DNA of 34,460 bases. Source: UBA1731 sp964440985 (GTDB lineage Bacteria > Verrucomicrobiota > Kiritimatiellia > RFP12 > UBA1067). The position numbers and the translations under genes are program-made. The stretch's first letter is position 1. Each line of letters opens with the position of its first letter. Below are positions 7,846-16,123 of this stretch, piece after piece. The notes under the pieces were generated by a model. It did no database searches and had not been told where the DNA came from. It was given only the letters and a program-made list of their open reading frames with translations. The DNA is taken from positions 1 through 34,460 of the forward strand of contig CAYTWE010000021.1 in assembly GCA_964440985.1 (NCBI GenBank), written 5' to 3'.

Positions 7846-8439
7846 TCAGCCCGCACAATGCTGCGGAAATTCGCTGCCATTGCGTCGCTCCGCGCCGCAG
7901 CCAAGAAACTCAGATGCGTCATCGCCGCCGCAAAACGCCGCAGGGATCGTCATCAGAAGAATCTTGGCATCCATCCACAGATTGCGCCTTTCAACGTATT
8001 CCACGTCATAGGCGAACTTCTCGTCCCATGTGAGCGCATTCCGCCCATGCACCTGCGCCCACCCCGTGATGCCCGGACGCACCTCGTGCCGCCGCGCCTG
8101 AACTGGCGAATAGCGGGGCAGATACGCGACAGGAAGCGGACGCGGCCCGACAAGCGACATGTCGCCCTTCAGCACGTTTACCAGCTGCGGCAGCTCATCG
8201 AGCGAAAGCCTGCGCAGCCATACGCCAAGCGCGGTCGGCTCCGGCTCGCCACCGCTGCGGCTCACCATCGTCCTGAACTTCAGCACACCGAACGGAATCC
8301 CGCCACGTCCAGCCCTGCTCTGCACGAACAGGACAGGCCTTCCGTCGCACACGAGTACGGCAAGAGCCGTCACGCACATGAGCGGCAGCCAAATCACGGA
8401 AGTGAGCGTCACTATCAGGATGTCGGAGAGCCTTTTCAT
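7846..8439 (-). CDS. PglC-like polyprenyl-phosphate sugar-1-phosphate transferase
   Basis: 197 aa, the size of the small monotopic PglC enzymes. A hydrophobic N-terminal hairpin (residues about 6-32) is followed by VLKFRTM, SLDELPQLVNVLKGDMSLVGPRP and RPGITGWAQVHGRNA, all core motifs. The enzyme moves a sugar-1-phosphate from a nucleotide sugar to undecaprenyl phosphate, starting a surface glycan. The loop after FRTM is roughly ten residues shorter than in Campylobacter PglC as I recall it. The ATG at 8439 is 2 nt after the stop of the beta-CASP gene; a TTG two codons upstream is possible. No other capsule or O-antigen gene is adjacent. The C-terminal 25 residues are Cys- and Gly-rich and unlike the family. 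Confidence 0.85.
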   Translation of the reverse strand: MKRLSDILIVTLTSVIWLPLMCVTALAVLVCDGRPVLFVQSRAGRGGIPFGVLKFRTMVSRSGGEPEPTALGVWLRRLSLDELPQLVNVLKGDMSLVGPRPLPVAYLPRYSPVQARRHEVRPGITGWAQVHGRNALTWDEKFAYDVEYVERRNLWMDAKILLMTIPAAFCGGDDASEFLGCGAERRNGSEFPQHCAG

Positions 8440-8441
8440 TG

Positions 8442-9839
8442 TCAATCGAACACAAAGGACTGCCCCGGCTGCGGAGCGGATGCCTGCGGAGCGCCGTGCG
8501 CCAGGAGCAGCTTGCGCATCGCCTCCACCTTCTCAGGTTCGCCGTGTATCGCGAAGGCGTGCTTCACGTTCCGGCCAACCTTGTCGAACCAGTCCATCAG
8601 ACCGTCGCGGTCAGCATGGGCGGAGAGGGCGTTTATCGTCTCGACCCTTGCGTTCAACTCCAGCTCCTCGCCGAGAATCCGAATCGGATTCCGCTCCTCC
8701 ACAAGTCTGCGTCCAAGGGTGTTCTCCGCCTGGAATCCCACGATGAGGACTATGTTCCACGGATCGGACACGATTTGCTTGAGGTGATGCACCACTCGCC
8801 CGCCTTCGCACATCCCAGAGGCGGCGATTATTATCATCGGGCCTTTTCTGTCGTTCAAGGCCATCGAATCGCTCGCTGTGAGCACATACTCCATTCCCTC
8901 AAGGCTCAGCGGATTGTGACCGGCCTTTATCATGGCAAGAGCCTCGTCGTTGTAGCATCCGGTGTGACGGGCGTAGATGTCCGTTGCCTTCTGCGAAAGC
9001 GGAGAATCGATGTAGATCGGCATTTTCGGAAGCCGCCCGGCCTCGCGGAGACGGTTGAGATAGTAGATGATCTGCTGTGTGCGCCCCACTGAGAATGCCG
9101 GAATGAGAAGCTTTGCGTTGTGCCGGTCAACCTTCCTGATCAGCATCTCAAGCTTGTCCTGCACAGACTCCGCCGTTGGATGCAGACGGTCGGCATATGT
9201 GGATTCGATAAGCAGTATGTCCGCGCCCTCTGGGTATTCATAGTGGCGCAGTATCGGCTGGTTCGGCTGCCCCAGATCCCCGGAGAACAGCACACGGTGG
9301 CTGTGTCCCGCACCACCGGAGACATCCAACTGAACGAGGGCCGAACCGAGGATGTGTCCGGCATTGTGCAGCGTAAGCTCGATGCCAGGCGCTATCTTCG
9401 TGGGCGTGTGCAGATGAACCGGCGTCATAAGCCGCATCAGCGCATCGACATCCTCTTCGCTGTACAGTTCCTCGAAGAGCGCCTTGCCCTGCGCCCTGCG
9501 CTTCTTGTTGACGTACTCCACGTCCCTGCGCTGCAGGAAACACGAATCCTTCAGCATCACGCCGCACAGGTCGACCGTCTGGCTGCGCGCAAACACCCGC
9601 CCTCGGAAACCGGCCTTCACGAGCTGCGGGAGGTTGCCCGAATGGTCTATGTGGGCATGGGACAGGATCACGTAATCAATCTTCTTTGCGTCGATCGGCA
9701 GGTTGCGGTTCTTTTCGAACGCCTCTTTCCGGTGTCCCTGATAGAGACCGCAATCGAGCAGTATGCGCTTTCCGCAGGCTTCGATGAGATGCATCGATCC
9801 CGTTGTCGTGCGGGCCGCGCCAAGAAACGTTATCTTCAT
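8442..9839 (-). CDS. MBL-fold / beta-CASP RNA metallo-hydrolase
   Basis: 465 aa. The metallo-beta-lactamase core carries HAHIDH (61-66), the His of AGHILGSA and FSGDLG. The beta-CASP cassette and C-terminal motifs follow (IPAFSVGRTQQI, PIYIDSPLS, SGMCEGGRVVHHLKQ, NALSAHADRDGL, IHGEPEK). These match the CPSF73/YSH1-like bacterial group, thought to be ribonucleases processing RNA with two zinc ions in the cytoplasm. A near-perfect Shine-Dalgarno (AAGGAGGTG) precedes the ATG. It lies 99 nt after the CE15 gene with no clear hairpin between, so it may belong to the same unit or have its own promoter. Substrate unknown. Confidence 0.88.
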   Translation of the reverse strand: MKITFLGAARTTTGSMHLIEACGKRILLDCGLYQGHRKEAFEKNRNLPIDAKKIDYVILSHAHIDHSGNLPQLVKAGFRGRVFARSQTVDLCGVMLKDSCFLQRRDVEYVNKKRRAQGKALFEELYSEEDVDALMRLMTPVHLHTPTKIAPGIELTLHNAGHILGSALVQLDVSGGAGHSHRVLFSGDLGQPNQPILRHYEYPEGADILLIESTYADRLHPTAESVQDKLEMLIRKVDRHNAKLLIPAFSVGRTQQIIYYLNRLREAGRLPKMPIYIDSPLSQKATDIYARHTGCYNDEALAMIKAGHNPLSLEGMEYVLTASDSMALNDRKGPMIIIAASGMCEGGRVVHHLKQIVSDPWNIVLIVGFQAENTLGRRLVEERNPIRILGEELELNARVETINALSAHADRDGLMDWFDKVGRNVKHAFAIHGEPEKVEAMRKLLLAHGAPQASAPQPGQSFVFD

Positions 9840-9938
9840 TGCACACCTCCTTGTTGGTCAGTTGACAGTTCGAACTCCCTGCTGGCGACGCCGTACGTGG
9901 CCTTACCCTCCGCACATCCCGGAATGAGGAAAAACCAC

Positions 9939-11285
9939 TCAGCGTCTGCCGAACACGCCGTCAGCGAAATTCATCATCCAGTTCCAGTCGTAGGCCGAGA
10001 TTCCGTGGCTCTGGCTTCGGCGGACATAGCCGAGATGCCGCCCGATGGCTGATGTGTCGTAGTCGTCCGGCCATGCGACGTCAGGCATTCCGTCCTTGCC
10101 GAGAAGCTTCCACACCGGACTTGCCGCCTTGACGGAAAGGTACTCGCCCTCGGTGTCGAACCACGGTGCGTCAAATCCCTCAACAAGCAGTGCGCGAGGC
10201 GCAATGCAGGCGACGAGCATATGCTGGTCGAACGGCATCGTCTTCCACGGTTCTTCGGCGTACTTCGCGTATGCACGGCAGTACCAGTGCGTGAAGTAGC
10301 GGTTCTCGGTGGAGATGTTCTCGCCGTATTCGCGCTTTGCGAGCGGAACGCCGCCGCCGCCCGTCTGGTTCGGAACGCACACCGCAAAGCGCTCATCGCG
10401 TGCTGCGGCGAGGAACGCGGCCTTTCCAAGACGCGAACAGCCGGTCACTACGCTTCTTTTTGCGTCAATCTCCGGGATGCGTTCCGCGAGATCGAGTCCG
10501 CGGGAAAGCGCCCATGCCCATGCACCGATCGATGTGATGTTGTCCGTGCGCGATTCGTCGCGCTTGCCCCACAGGGAGAACACCCCGGTGTACGCAAACG
10601 GATTCTGCATGAACTCAGGCCTCTTTTCGGTTCTCTCCGGGTCGGGCGAGACTTCGCAGTAGCAGGCGCTCATGACGGCATAGCCGCGGGCGAGAATCGT
10701 GCCGAGAGGGAACACGCTGGCCTGATTGGAATCCTGCTGCTGCCCGCGAGTCTTCTCCGTGCACCTGTCCCCGTCGGTGTACGTTCCCGCCCTGCTCCAT
10801 CCCTGCTGAACCGGGATGTCATCATCAAACACAAGCTCATGGTTGCCACGGTAGTTCAGGAATGATATTACAGGCACGGGGCTTTTCGCAAACGCCGGAA
10901 TCCACACTATCCAGCTGATGCACGGGCCGCTCCTGTCCTTCTTGAACCACATCCGGTACTGGCGGCGTATCGCATGACCGTCCACCGTCCTCTTCTCATC
11001 CACAAGCTCCGTGACCACAGCCTCCGGCGCCGGAGGCTCTTCACCGTACATCTCCTTGGCGAAGATGCCAAGAATCTCCTTGCGGCGCTCCGCCCAGTCA
11101 GCAGCGTTCGTGACCTTGCGTCCGTCGACAAACGTCAGAGGATCCTCAAGCGTGTACGGCTGGATCTTCGACCGGTCAAAATTCGGATTGCGCACGAACA
11201 CTTCCCTGTCCTGCGCAAACACCGTTTCGGCCGACGCCGCGGCCGCAGCCGCAACGGTCACACACACCAACATCAGATTCTTCAT
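9939..11285 (-). CDS. Carbohydrate esterase family 15 glucuronoyl esterase-like hydrolase, secreted
   Basis: 448 aa with a Sec signal peptide (residues 1-19, cut near ASA-ET). The alpha/beta-hydrolase domain contains VVTGCSRLGKAA, whose GCSRxGK motif with nucleophile Ser284 is diagnostic of CE15. His427 in SQSHGIS is the likely catalytic His. At the fungal acidic position (ESG) this protein has NQTGGGG, so the acid probably comes from another loop, perhaps FDTEGE (376-381), as in many bacterial members. CE15 enzymes cut ester links between 4-O-methyl-glucuronic acid of xylan and lignin alcohols. AAGGGAGATG precedes the start. It lies 54 nt after a Tat-exported phosphoesterase. No xylanase is in view, so the natural substrate is open. 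Confidence 0.85.
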   Translation of the reverse strand: MKNLMLVCVTVAAAAAASAETVFAQDREVFVRNPNFDRSKIQPYTLEDPLTFVDGRKVTNAADWAERRKEILGIFAKEMYGEEPPAPEAVVTELVDEKRTVDGHAIRRQYRMWFKKDRSGPCISWIVWIPAFAKSPVPVISFLNYRGNHELVFDDDIPVQQGWSRAGTYTDGDRCTEKTRGQQQDSNQASVFPLGTILARGYAVMSACYCEVSPDPERTEKRPEFMQNPFAYTGVFSLWGKRDESRTDNITSIGAWAWALSRGLDLAERIPEIDAKRSVVTGCSRLGKAAFLAAARDERFAVCVPNQTGGGGVPLAKREYGENISTENRYFTHWYCRAYAKYAEEPWKTMPFDQHMLVACIAPRALLVEGFDAPWFDTEGEYLSVKAASPVWKLLGKDGMPDVAWPDDYDTSAIGRHLGYVRRSQSHGISAYDWNWMMNFADGVFGRR

Positions 11286-11339
11286 GTCATCTCCCTTCTT
11301 GGCAAGCAGACGATTTCACGCAGGACGGAACTTGCCGCC

Positions 11340-12674
11340 CTACGACCTTGGCTTGAACGAGAACGTCTCTGCGATGCGCTTGTGGTGAACGTCATGCACA
11401 GCGACCTTCAGTTCGCCGCCCTCCACCTTGCCTTCAATCACCGTGGAGAACCTGCCGTGATCTTCCTCAAGCGTAGGGCTGCCGCCGACGATCTGCGTCC
11501 ACGGCCTGTCCGCAGTCGGCGCATCGCAGCGGTACTCGTGCTGATGCGCGGCGATCACCAGCTGGACGCCGTGACGCTTGAACAGCGGCCCCCACATCTC
11601 GGCGCAGGATTTTTCCCAGATCGCAAAGTCATGCAGGTATTTTCCGTCTCCGTTGCCGCAGACGCCGCCGGGGTTCATCCGCGGATCGCTGTCGAACAGC
11701 GGGATGTGGCAGAACGCCACAACGTATGGGGCGGACTTGATCTCCGGACGCTCCAGGGCATCAGCAAGCCACGCAGTCTGCGCAACGCGATACGGCTCGT
11801 TGTTGAAAAGTCCGGCAAACACGTCCCGCCCATCCGGTTTGTCCTCTCCGGTGTCAAGACCAACCATCGCGACGTCGCCGAGACGGAACGCGAAGTTCCG
11901 GCCAAGATCCCAATCACGCGAAAGGCGCTCCTCAGGCTGACGGAACATGAACACGCGCTCAAGATGGCGGCAGGCGAGTCCACGCTGATCATGGTTTCCC
12001 GGAACAAGGCAGAACGGAATGTTCGCGGCGTAGTCCGTGCGCCGGATCTTCGGGCTCAGAAATATGTCCACCACGCTTTCGATGGTCTCCTGCGTGTTGC
12101 AGGCGTCTCCGTTCCATATGGCGAGGGACGGCCCAAGTTCGGCGATCTTGTCAGCCACGAGACCGAACGAATTCCATTGCGCATGGGTGTCGTTGCAGAC
12201 GCAGAAGTGCGACTTGGCGCCCTCACCGGCTGTGGTGAACGAATATGTCTTCGGATCGATCTCCGTTCCGAGTATCTTCATCTTGTAGCCGCCCTCGTAC
12301 GAGATGCGGTCTGCGCCGATGCGGTAGTGATACCTTGTGGCCGGCTTAAGCCCCGTAAGCCGCACAAGCATGACCTTGTCGTTCATGTCCGTGACGCGGA
12401 AGCCGCCGCACTTGACCTTGACTGCGCCAGCCATGTCCGCCGATTCCGAATACTCCACAAAGCCGTTGGCCATCGCGCTGACGGCGAAAGCCACGCCCAT
12501 GGAGGTGGGGGCAGGGTTCTGCAGCATCGGGGCCGATGCAATCAGCGGAGCAGTCTTTGCGCCATCCGCCAAACTGCATACGCCATTCGCGCACTGCTGC
12601 GCCGCCGCTGCACACCCGGCCGCCGCGACTCCCGCCGTGGCCACCGTTCCCTTTAGAAATTCACGTCTGTTCAT
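11340..12674 (-). CDS. Tat-exported purple-acid-phosphatase-like metallophosphoesterase
   Basis: 444 aa. The N-terminus MNRREFLKGTVATAG, then AAAGC, is a twin-arginine signal with a lipobox-like end, followed by further Cys (QQCANGVC). Residues about 50-130 form a fibronectin-III-like N-terminal domain (VKLTGLKPATRYHYRI-type strand order, here VRLTGLKPATRYHYRIG). The calcineurin-type domain shows CNDTHAQ, NGDACN, GNHDQRG, CHIPLF and AAHQHEYR, giving the full set of metal ligands. It should hydrolyse phosphate esters in the periplasm or at the outer surface; substrate unknown. Its start overlaps the LpoB-like gene by 14 nt, and AAAGGAGATAG inside that gene supplies the ribosome binding site. 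Confidence 0.85.
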   Translation of the reverse strand: MNRREFLKGTVATAGVAAAGCAAAAQQCANGVCSLADGAKTAPLIASAPMLQNPAPTSMGVAFAVSAMANGFVEYSESADMAGAVKVKCGGFRVTDMNDKVMLVRLTGLKPATRYHYRIGADRISYEGGYKMKILGTEIDPKTYSFTTAGEGAKSHFCVCNDTHAQWNSFGLVADKIAELGPSLAIWNGDACNTQETIESVVDIFLSPKIRRTDYAANIPFCLVPGNHDQRGLACRHLERVFMFRQPEERLSRDWDLGRNFAFRLGDVAMVGLDTGEDKPDGRDVFAGLFNNEPYRVAQTAWLADALERPEIKSAPYVVAFCHIPLFDSDPRMNPGGVCGNGDGKYLHDFAIWEKSCAEMWGPLFKRHGVQLVIAAHQHEYRCDAPTADRPWTQIVGGSPTLEEDHGRFSTVIEGKVEGGELKVAVHDVHHKRIAETFSFKPRS

Positions 12675-13338
12675 ACCTATCTCCTTTTTGATTGCGCAGA
12701 TCCTTCTGGATCATCGTAAACTTGTAGTAGTGGTCAGTTGTGCGCCCAACCCGCGTAACCATATCCGTCAACGAACCTGTAGGATACATCTCCGCAGCCG
12801 ACTGCCGCCCTGGACGCACGGCCTTCTTCGGATCGGTCAATCCCAACTGCGCCTGTTCGTCCATTATCGTGATGTCTGCACCGGCGGTGGAGCGGTCGAC
12901 AAACCTGAACAGACGGGAGCGAATGAGACGCGTGCGCACCGAATCCGTTATGCTTTTCATGTCGACAATCATCTGCGAACGGTTTTTCATCGGCTCAATG
13001 TCAAGCACCGGACGCTTTCCGCCTGTCGCATCGAGCACGCCAGCATCGGAAATGAGGGATTCAGCCTTCTCCTCCTTCAGCTGCTCCTGCACAGATGTGG
13101 CGCGGCGGATGTAGACGCGTGCATTGTCCTGCTCTCCGAGAAAAAGCGAGTTCAGAGCCTGATACTGCAGTCCGAACACCATCATCTCTGCGGCGCGTTT
13201 CCGCGCAAAATCGCCGGAACCGAACATTATGTCCGTACGTGCCATACGCGCCTCCTTGTGCGACGTGCGGCAACCTGTCGCCACAACCGCCAATGCGACA
13301 AGGACGACAAAAGACATCAACTCAAGTCTGCGTTCCAT
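12661..13338 (-). CDS. LpoB-like lipoprotein (penicillin-binding-protein activator family), short C-terminus
   Basis: 225 aa. The lipoprotein signal ends at VATGC (C23). MFGSGDFARKRAAEMMV, the RPVLDIEPMKNRSQ strand and the RTRLIRSRLFRFVDRST helix-strand pair match the LpoB family, outer-membrane lipoproteins that stimulate class A penicillin-binding proteins. The usual ending, a strand with a Trp followed by a charged tail, is missing: after YYKFTMI the chain ends in QKDLRNQKGDRYEQT, encoded where it overlaps the next gene, and no other frame restores the ending. The chosen ATG (13338) has no Shine-Dalgarno but TATAAT 10 nt upstream; a longer frame to 13440 lacks support. A 30-residue insertion around YIRRATSVQEQLKEE looks unusual for LpoB. 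Confidence 0.7.
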   Translation of the reverse strand: MERRLELMSFVVLVALAVVATGCRTSHKEARMARTDIMFGSGDFARKRAAEMMVFGLQYQALNSLFLGEQDNARVYIRRATSVQEQLKEEKAESLISDAGVLDATGGKRPVLDIEPMKNRSQMIVDMKSITDSVRTRLIRSRLFRFVDRSTAGADITIMDEQAQLGLTDPKKAVRPGRQSAAEMYPTGSLTDMVTRVGRTTDHYYKFTMIQKDLRNQKGDRYEQT

Positions 13339-13347
13339 ACGTGGGCA

Positions 13348-13356
13348 ATTATACCA
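13348..13356 (-). promoter_or_regulatory. Extended -10 promoter, leaderless, for the LpoB-like gene
   Basis: Minus strand TGTGG-TATAATT; TATAAT at 13348-13353, last T exactly 10 nt from the ATG at 13338. No convincing -35 and no Shine-Dalgarno. Confidence 0.65.
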
Positions 13357-13396
13357 CAACGAAACTTCGCAAGAAACAGGACTGATTAAGCCGTCA

Positions 13397-14449
13397 TCAG
13401 AAGTCGGCCAGCACCGAAACACACGGCACAACCGTCGCACGATCCATGCGTTCGTGGCCTATCACTTTCGGCGCAAGCACCGCAAGCCACTCATCCACAA
13501 GACCGTCCTTCGCCAGCGACCTGGCAAGCTCAAGGCCGCCCTCGCACAGCACATGCATGAAGCCCATGTCGCCGAGACGCTTCATGGCCTCCGTGAGATT
13601 CGCCACACGAATCGTCTTTGCGCCGCCGGGCAGCCGCCTTTCGCACGAACGCCCGCCGCCGACACGGAAGACAATCGTCCGTCCGCTCGCATCGTCGGTG
13701 AACACCTGCGATGCGCAGGGAAGTCGACCGCTGCGGGTCACGATCGCCCGATAGAGCATATCGTTGCGCTTTCCGTGACTCAGCAGGCTTGGGTTGTCCT
13801 TTCGCACCGTCTCCGCACCGACCATGATGACGTCTACGCGCTCACGCAGCCTGCCGGTCTCTCTTCGCGCCTTTGCGCTCGAGACCCACCTCGCGCCGCC
13901 CCAGTCGTCGCATATCTTCCCGTCGAGCGACATGGCGAGCTTCACCGTCACGTACGGCAGACCGATGGACACGTGCTTCGCAAACGGTGCGATAAGCTTC
14001 GCCGCATCTGCGGCACAACTACGCTTTCCGCAGTCACTCGACCTGTGCCAGCATTCCGTCGCAATCCCCGCCGCCCGCAGGACGCCGGTTGCCCTTCCGG
14101 AATTTCTCGGATTTGGGTCTGGTACGGCCCACACCACCTTCGCGACGTGCGCCTCCTTGAGGGCATCGCAGCATGCGCCGACGCGACCAGCCCTGGAACA
14201 CGGCTCAAGCGTTACATACACGGTTGCGCCTGACGCATCATGACCGCGCCGCAAGGCGGACTTCAGCGCGGCAACTTCCGCATGGTCGCCGCCGCATCGC
14301 CTGTGCCGGCCTTCACCAATCACACGGCCGTCCTTCACCGCCACAGCCCCCACCGGCGGATTCGGGCGAGTAGCTCCGCAGGAGCGTTCCGCAAGGCGGA
14401 TTGCACGCTCCATGAAACGAATTTCTTCCACAGCAGCGGATACTGCCAT
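13397..14449 (-). CDS. ribD: Bifunctional riboflavin biosynthesis deaminase/reductase RibD
   Basis: 350 aa from ATG 14449 (a GTG one codon upstream is possible). The N-terminal deaminase has RPNPPVGAV, DHAEVAAL (His56, Glu58) and EPCSRAGRVGACC with zinc Cys84 and Cys93. The C-terminal reductase begins with YVTVKLAMSLDGKI and continues with WVSS, VIMVGAETVRKDNPSL and HVLCEGGLELARSL. RibD deaminates the diaminopyrimidine phosphoribosyl intermediate, then reduces its ribosyl chain with NADPH. The usual 'SHxGRTPPC' of the deaminase reads SRAGRVGAC here, losing the conserved His and the TPP. It follows nusB by 5 nt, forming an lptF/G-nusB-ribD unit. No other rib gene is visible. Confidence 0.88.
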   Translation of the reverse strand: MAVSAAVEEIRFMERAIRLAERSCGATRPNPPVGAVAVKDGRVIGEGRHRRCGGDHAEVAALKSALRRGHDASGATVYVTLEPCSRAGRVGACCDALKEAHVAKVVWAVPDPNPRNSGRATGVLRAAGIATECWHRSSDCGKRSCAADAAKLIAPFAKHVSIGLPYVTVKLAMSLDGKICDDWGGARWVSSAKARRETGRLRERVDVIMVGAETVRKDNPSLLSHGKRNDMLYRAIVTRSGRLPCASQVFTDDASGRTIVFRVGGGRSCERRLPGGAKTIRVANLTEAMKRLGDMGFMHVLCEGGLELARSLAKDGLVDEWLAVLAPKVIGHERMDRATVVPCVSVLADF

Positions 14450-14454
14450 CACCG

Positions 14455-14979
14455 TCAGCCGTTAACTTTCGCGGTTTCGGGCTGATGCCCCGAGATGGAC
14501 TTGGCGTATCCGTCGAGAACACCGTTGACGAACTTGCCGCTCTGCGTCTCGGAAAAGAACTTCGCCAGATCGACAGCCTCGTTGATGACGATCGGCGCCG
14601 GTATGTCGGAGCAGCGGGAAAGCTCCCACGCTCCAAGGCGCAGCACGTTGCGCTCGACCGTACCGAGCCTGTACAGAGACCAATGCCGGAGAAAAGGAGC
14701 CAACTCCGCGTCTATTGCGTCAACATCCGAAAGCACACCGCGAACACGCTTCTCAGCGAACTCCTTCATCTCGTTGAGGGAATCCACGTGTTTCGCGCCA
14801 GACCTGCCGAACACAGCCAGCTTCTCACCGTAATCGGCGGAATCGGCATCGTCCCGCTCCACCTCCTCAAGCTGCGTCCAAAACGCCGCCAGCGCATCGC
14901 TCAAACTGTCCGGCGGATTCAAATCACATTCGCAAAGCATCATCACTGCCCATTCGCGGGCCTGTCTGCGGGTAACCAT
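14455..14979 (-). CDS. nusB: Transcription antitermination factor NusB
   Basis: 174 aa, slightly longer than E. coli NusB (139 aa) owing to a charged insertion around residues 35-70. The helical core is recognisable: RRQAREWAVMMLCECD at the N-terminus, then LGTVERNVLRLGAWEL, PIVINEAVDLAKFF and KFVNGVLDGYAKS. NusB binds boxA RNA with NusE (ribosomal protein S10) to promote antitermination, mainly in rRNA operons. A GGGAGATAG ribosome binding site precedes the ATG. It lies between an LptF/LptG permease and ribD; nusB next to rib genes is a common bacterial arrangement. Confidence 0.9.
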   Translation of the reverse strand: MVTRRQAREWAVMMLCECDLNPPDSLSDALAAFWTQLEEVERDDADSADYGEKLAVFGRSGAKHVDSLNEMKEFAEKRVRGVLSDVDAIDAELAPFLRHWSLYRLGTVERNVLRLGAWELSRCSDIPAPIVINEAVDLAKFFSETQSGKFVNGVLDGYAKSISGHQPETAKVNG

Positions 14980-15007
14980 TTGGCTTGCTATCTCCCTTTT
15001 GCTTATC

Positions 15008-16105
15008 TTATCTCTGACGATGGAACAAATACGCGCCTATGCCGAGAAACACCAGATCCGGCAGAAATGCGGCGGGGATTGCCGGAATGAACCCCAACCG
15101 CGACAAGGCAAGGCATCCGATGGAAAGAGCGTAGAATGCGAAGAACATCGCGAGCGCACCGACGATTCCCTTGAACACGGACTGCCGCCCGGTAGCGACG
15201 CCGGCAGGTATCGCAAAGAGCGTGATTACGATGCAGGCGAACGGAGCCGCCAACTGCGCCCACAGGTCGTACTCCATCTCGCGGCGGAACTTCAACGGCA
15301 TCTTAGGGTGGGTCGAGAGGTAGCGCACCCGCTCCGCCGTGGAGTAGTAGGCGGGATCCTTGTTCTGCATGATGAAATCGCCCGGTTTTTCGTCAAACTC
15401 GACAAACGGGCGGAACGTCAACGCCTCAAGAGCGGGCCGGGGGGACGGAATTTCCGCACCGCTTTTGTCAAAATGGAACGTGACTGCGTTCTGAAGCCAC
15501 CACTCACCATCCAGGAACTCCGCCCTGGCCGCCTTGATCGTGCGTTTGCGTCCGCCATCACGCCAATCTTCGCTGATGGACACCTCCTCCAGGGCGGTCG
15601 CATCGCGGTTCATTACGGCGCCGACGTTCCATGTGCGGGATGCGTTTACGTTGTGGTACACGATGTTGTCTTCGTGCTGCATCTCCGAAGTCTTGAAGTG
15701 CGCCGCACGAAGCCGTGTCGCCCATTGCGCGTAGCGCGGCACGAACGCCTCGTTCACCCATGCGACGAACGCCGCCATGATCGCCGCCGCGACAAGCATC
15801 GGCCGCACAATCGCAAAAAATCCGACGCCGCTCGCCCTCATCGCCACAAGTTCCGAATGACGGCAGAAGTTCCACATGGTGTACAGCGTAGCCAGCATCA
15901 GGCACGCCGGGGCGAGCCATTCGAAATACGGCGCAAGATACCCGGCAAAGTACATGATTACGTTCGCCCAGCCGAGGTTGGCATCCATCAGACGGCTGAA
16001 AACGCCGAAAAGCTCAAAGAGGACGTACACCGACAGGAATCCCGTAAGGCAGTACGCCAACGGCACACAGAACTCGCGGAAGACGTATCGGAACAATATG
16101 CGCAT
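15008..16105 (-). CDS. LptF/LptG-family lipopolysaccharide export permease
   Basis: 365 aa with the YjgP/YjgQ layout: three membrane segments near the N-terminus (about 15-33, 55-75, 99-118), a periplasmic beta-rich region (about 130-285) and three C-terminal membrane segments (about 295-360). The opening MRILFRYVFREF and the stretch RHSELVAMRASGV are typical, the latter being the coupling helix that contacts the LptB ATPase. The protein extracts lipopolysaccharide from the inner membrane towards LptC and LptA. LptF and LptG cannot be told apart safely from this sequence. The gene is led by a leaderless-type promoter (TATAAT 10 nt before ATG) whose TGA is the stop codon of the upstream oxidoreductase. 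Confidence 0.85.
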   Translation of the reverse strand: MRILFRYVFREFCVPLAYCLTGFLSVYVLFELFGVFSRLMDANLGWANVIMYFAGYLAPYFEWLAPACLMLATLYTMWNFCRHSELVAMRASGVGFFAIVRPMLVAAAIMAAFVAWVNEAFVPRYAQWATRLRAAHFKTSEMQHEDNIVYHNVNASRTWNVGAVMNRDATALEEVSISEDWRDGGRKRTIKAARAEFLDGEWWLQNAVTFHFDKSGAEIPSPRPALEALTFRPFVEFDEKPGDFIMQNKDPAYYSTAERVRYLSTHPKMPLKFRREMEYDLWAQLAAPFACIVITLFAIPAGVATGRQSVFKGIVGALAMFFAFYALSIGCLALSRLGFIPAIPAAFLPDLVFLGIGAYLFHRQR

Positions 16106-16114
16106 AAGGTGTGT

Positions 16115-16123
16115 ATTATATCA
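16115..16123 (-). promoter_or_regulatory. Extended -10 promoter, leaderless, for the lptF/G-nusB-ribD unit
   Basis: Minus strand TGA-TATAAT; the TGA is the stop codon of the preceding gene (16121-16123). The last T is 10 nt before the ATG at 16105. No -35 and no Shine-Dalgarno are seen. Confidence 0.6.

Noticed and set aside
10974..12656. Plus-strand 560-aa open frame
   Set aside because: Lies antisense to the phosphoesterase and esterase genes, both with clear motifs; long antisense frames arise from the codon bias. It is Arg/His-rich with no domain.
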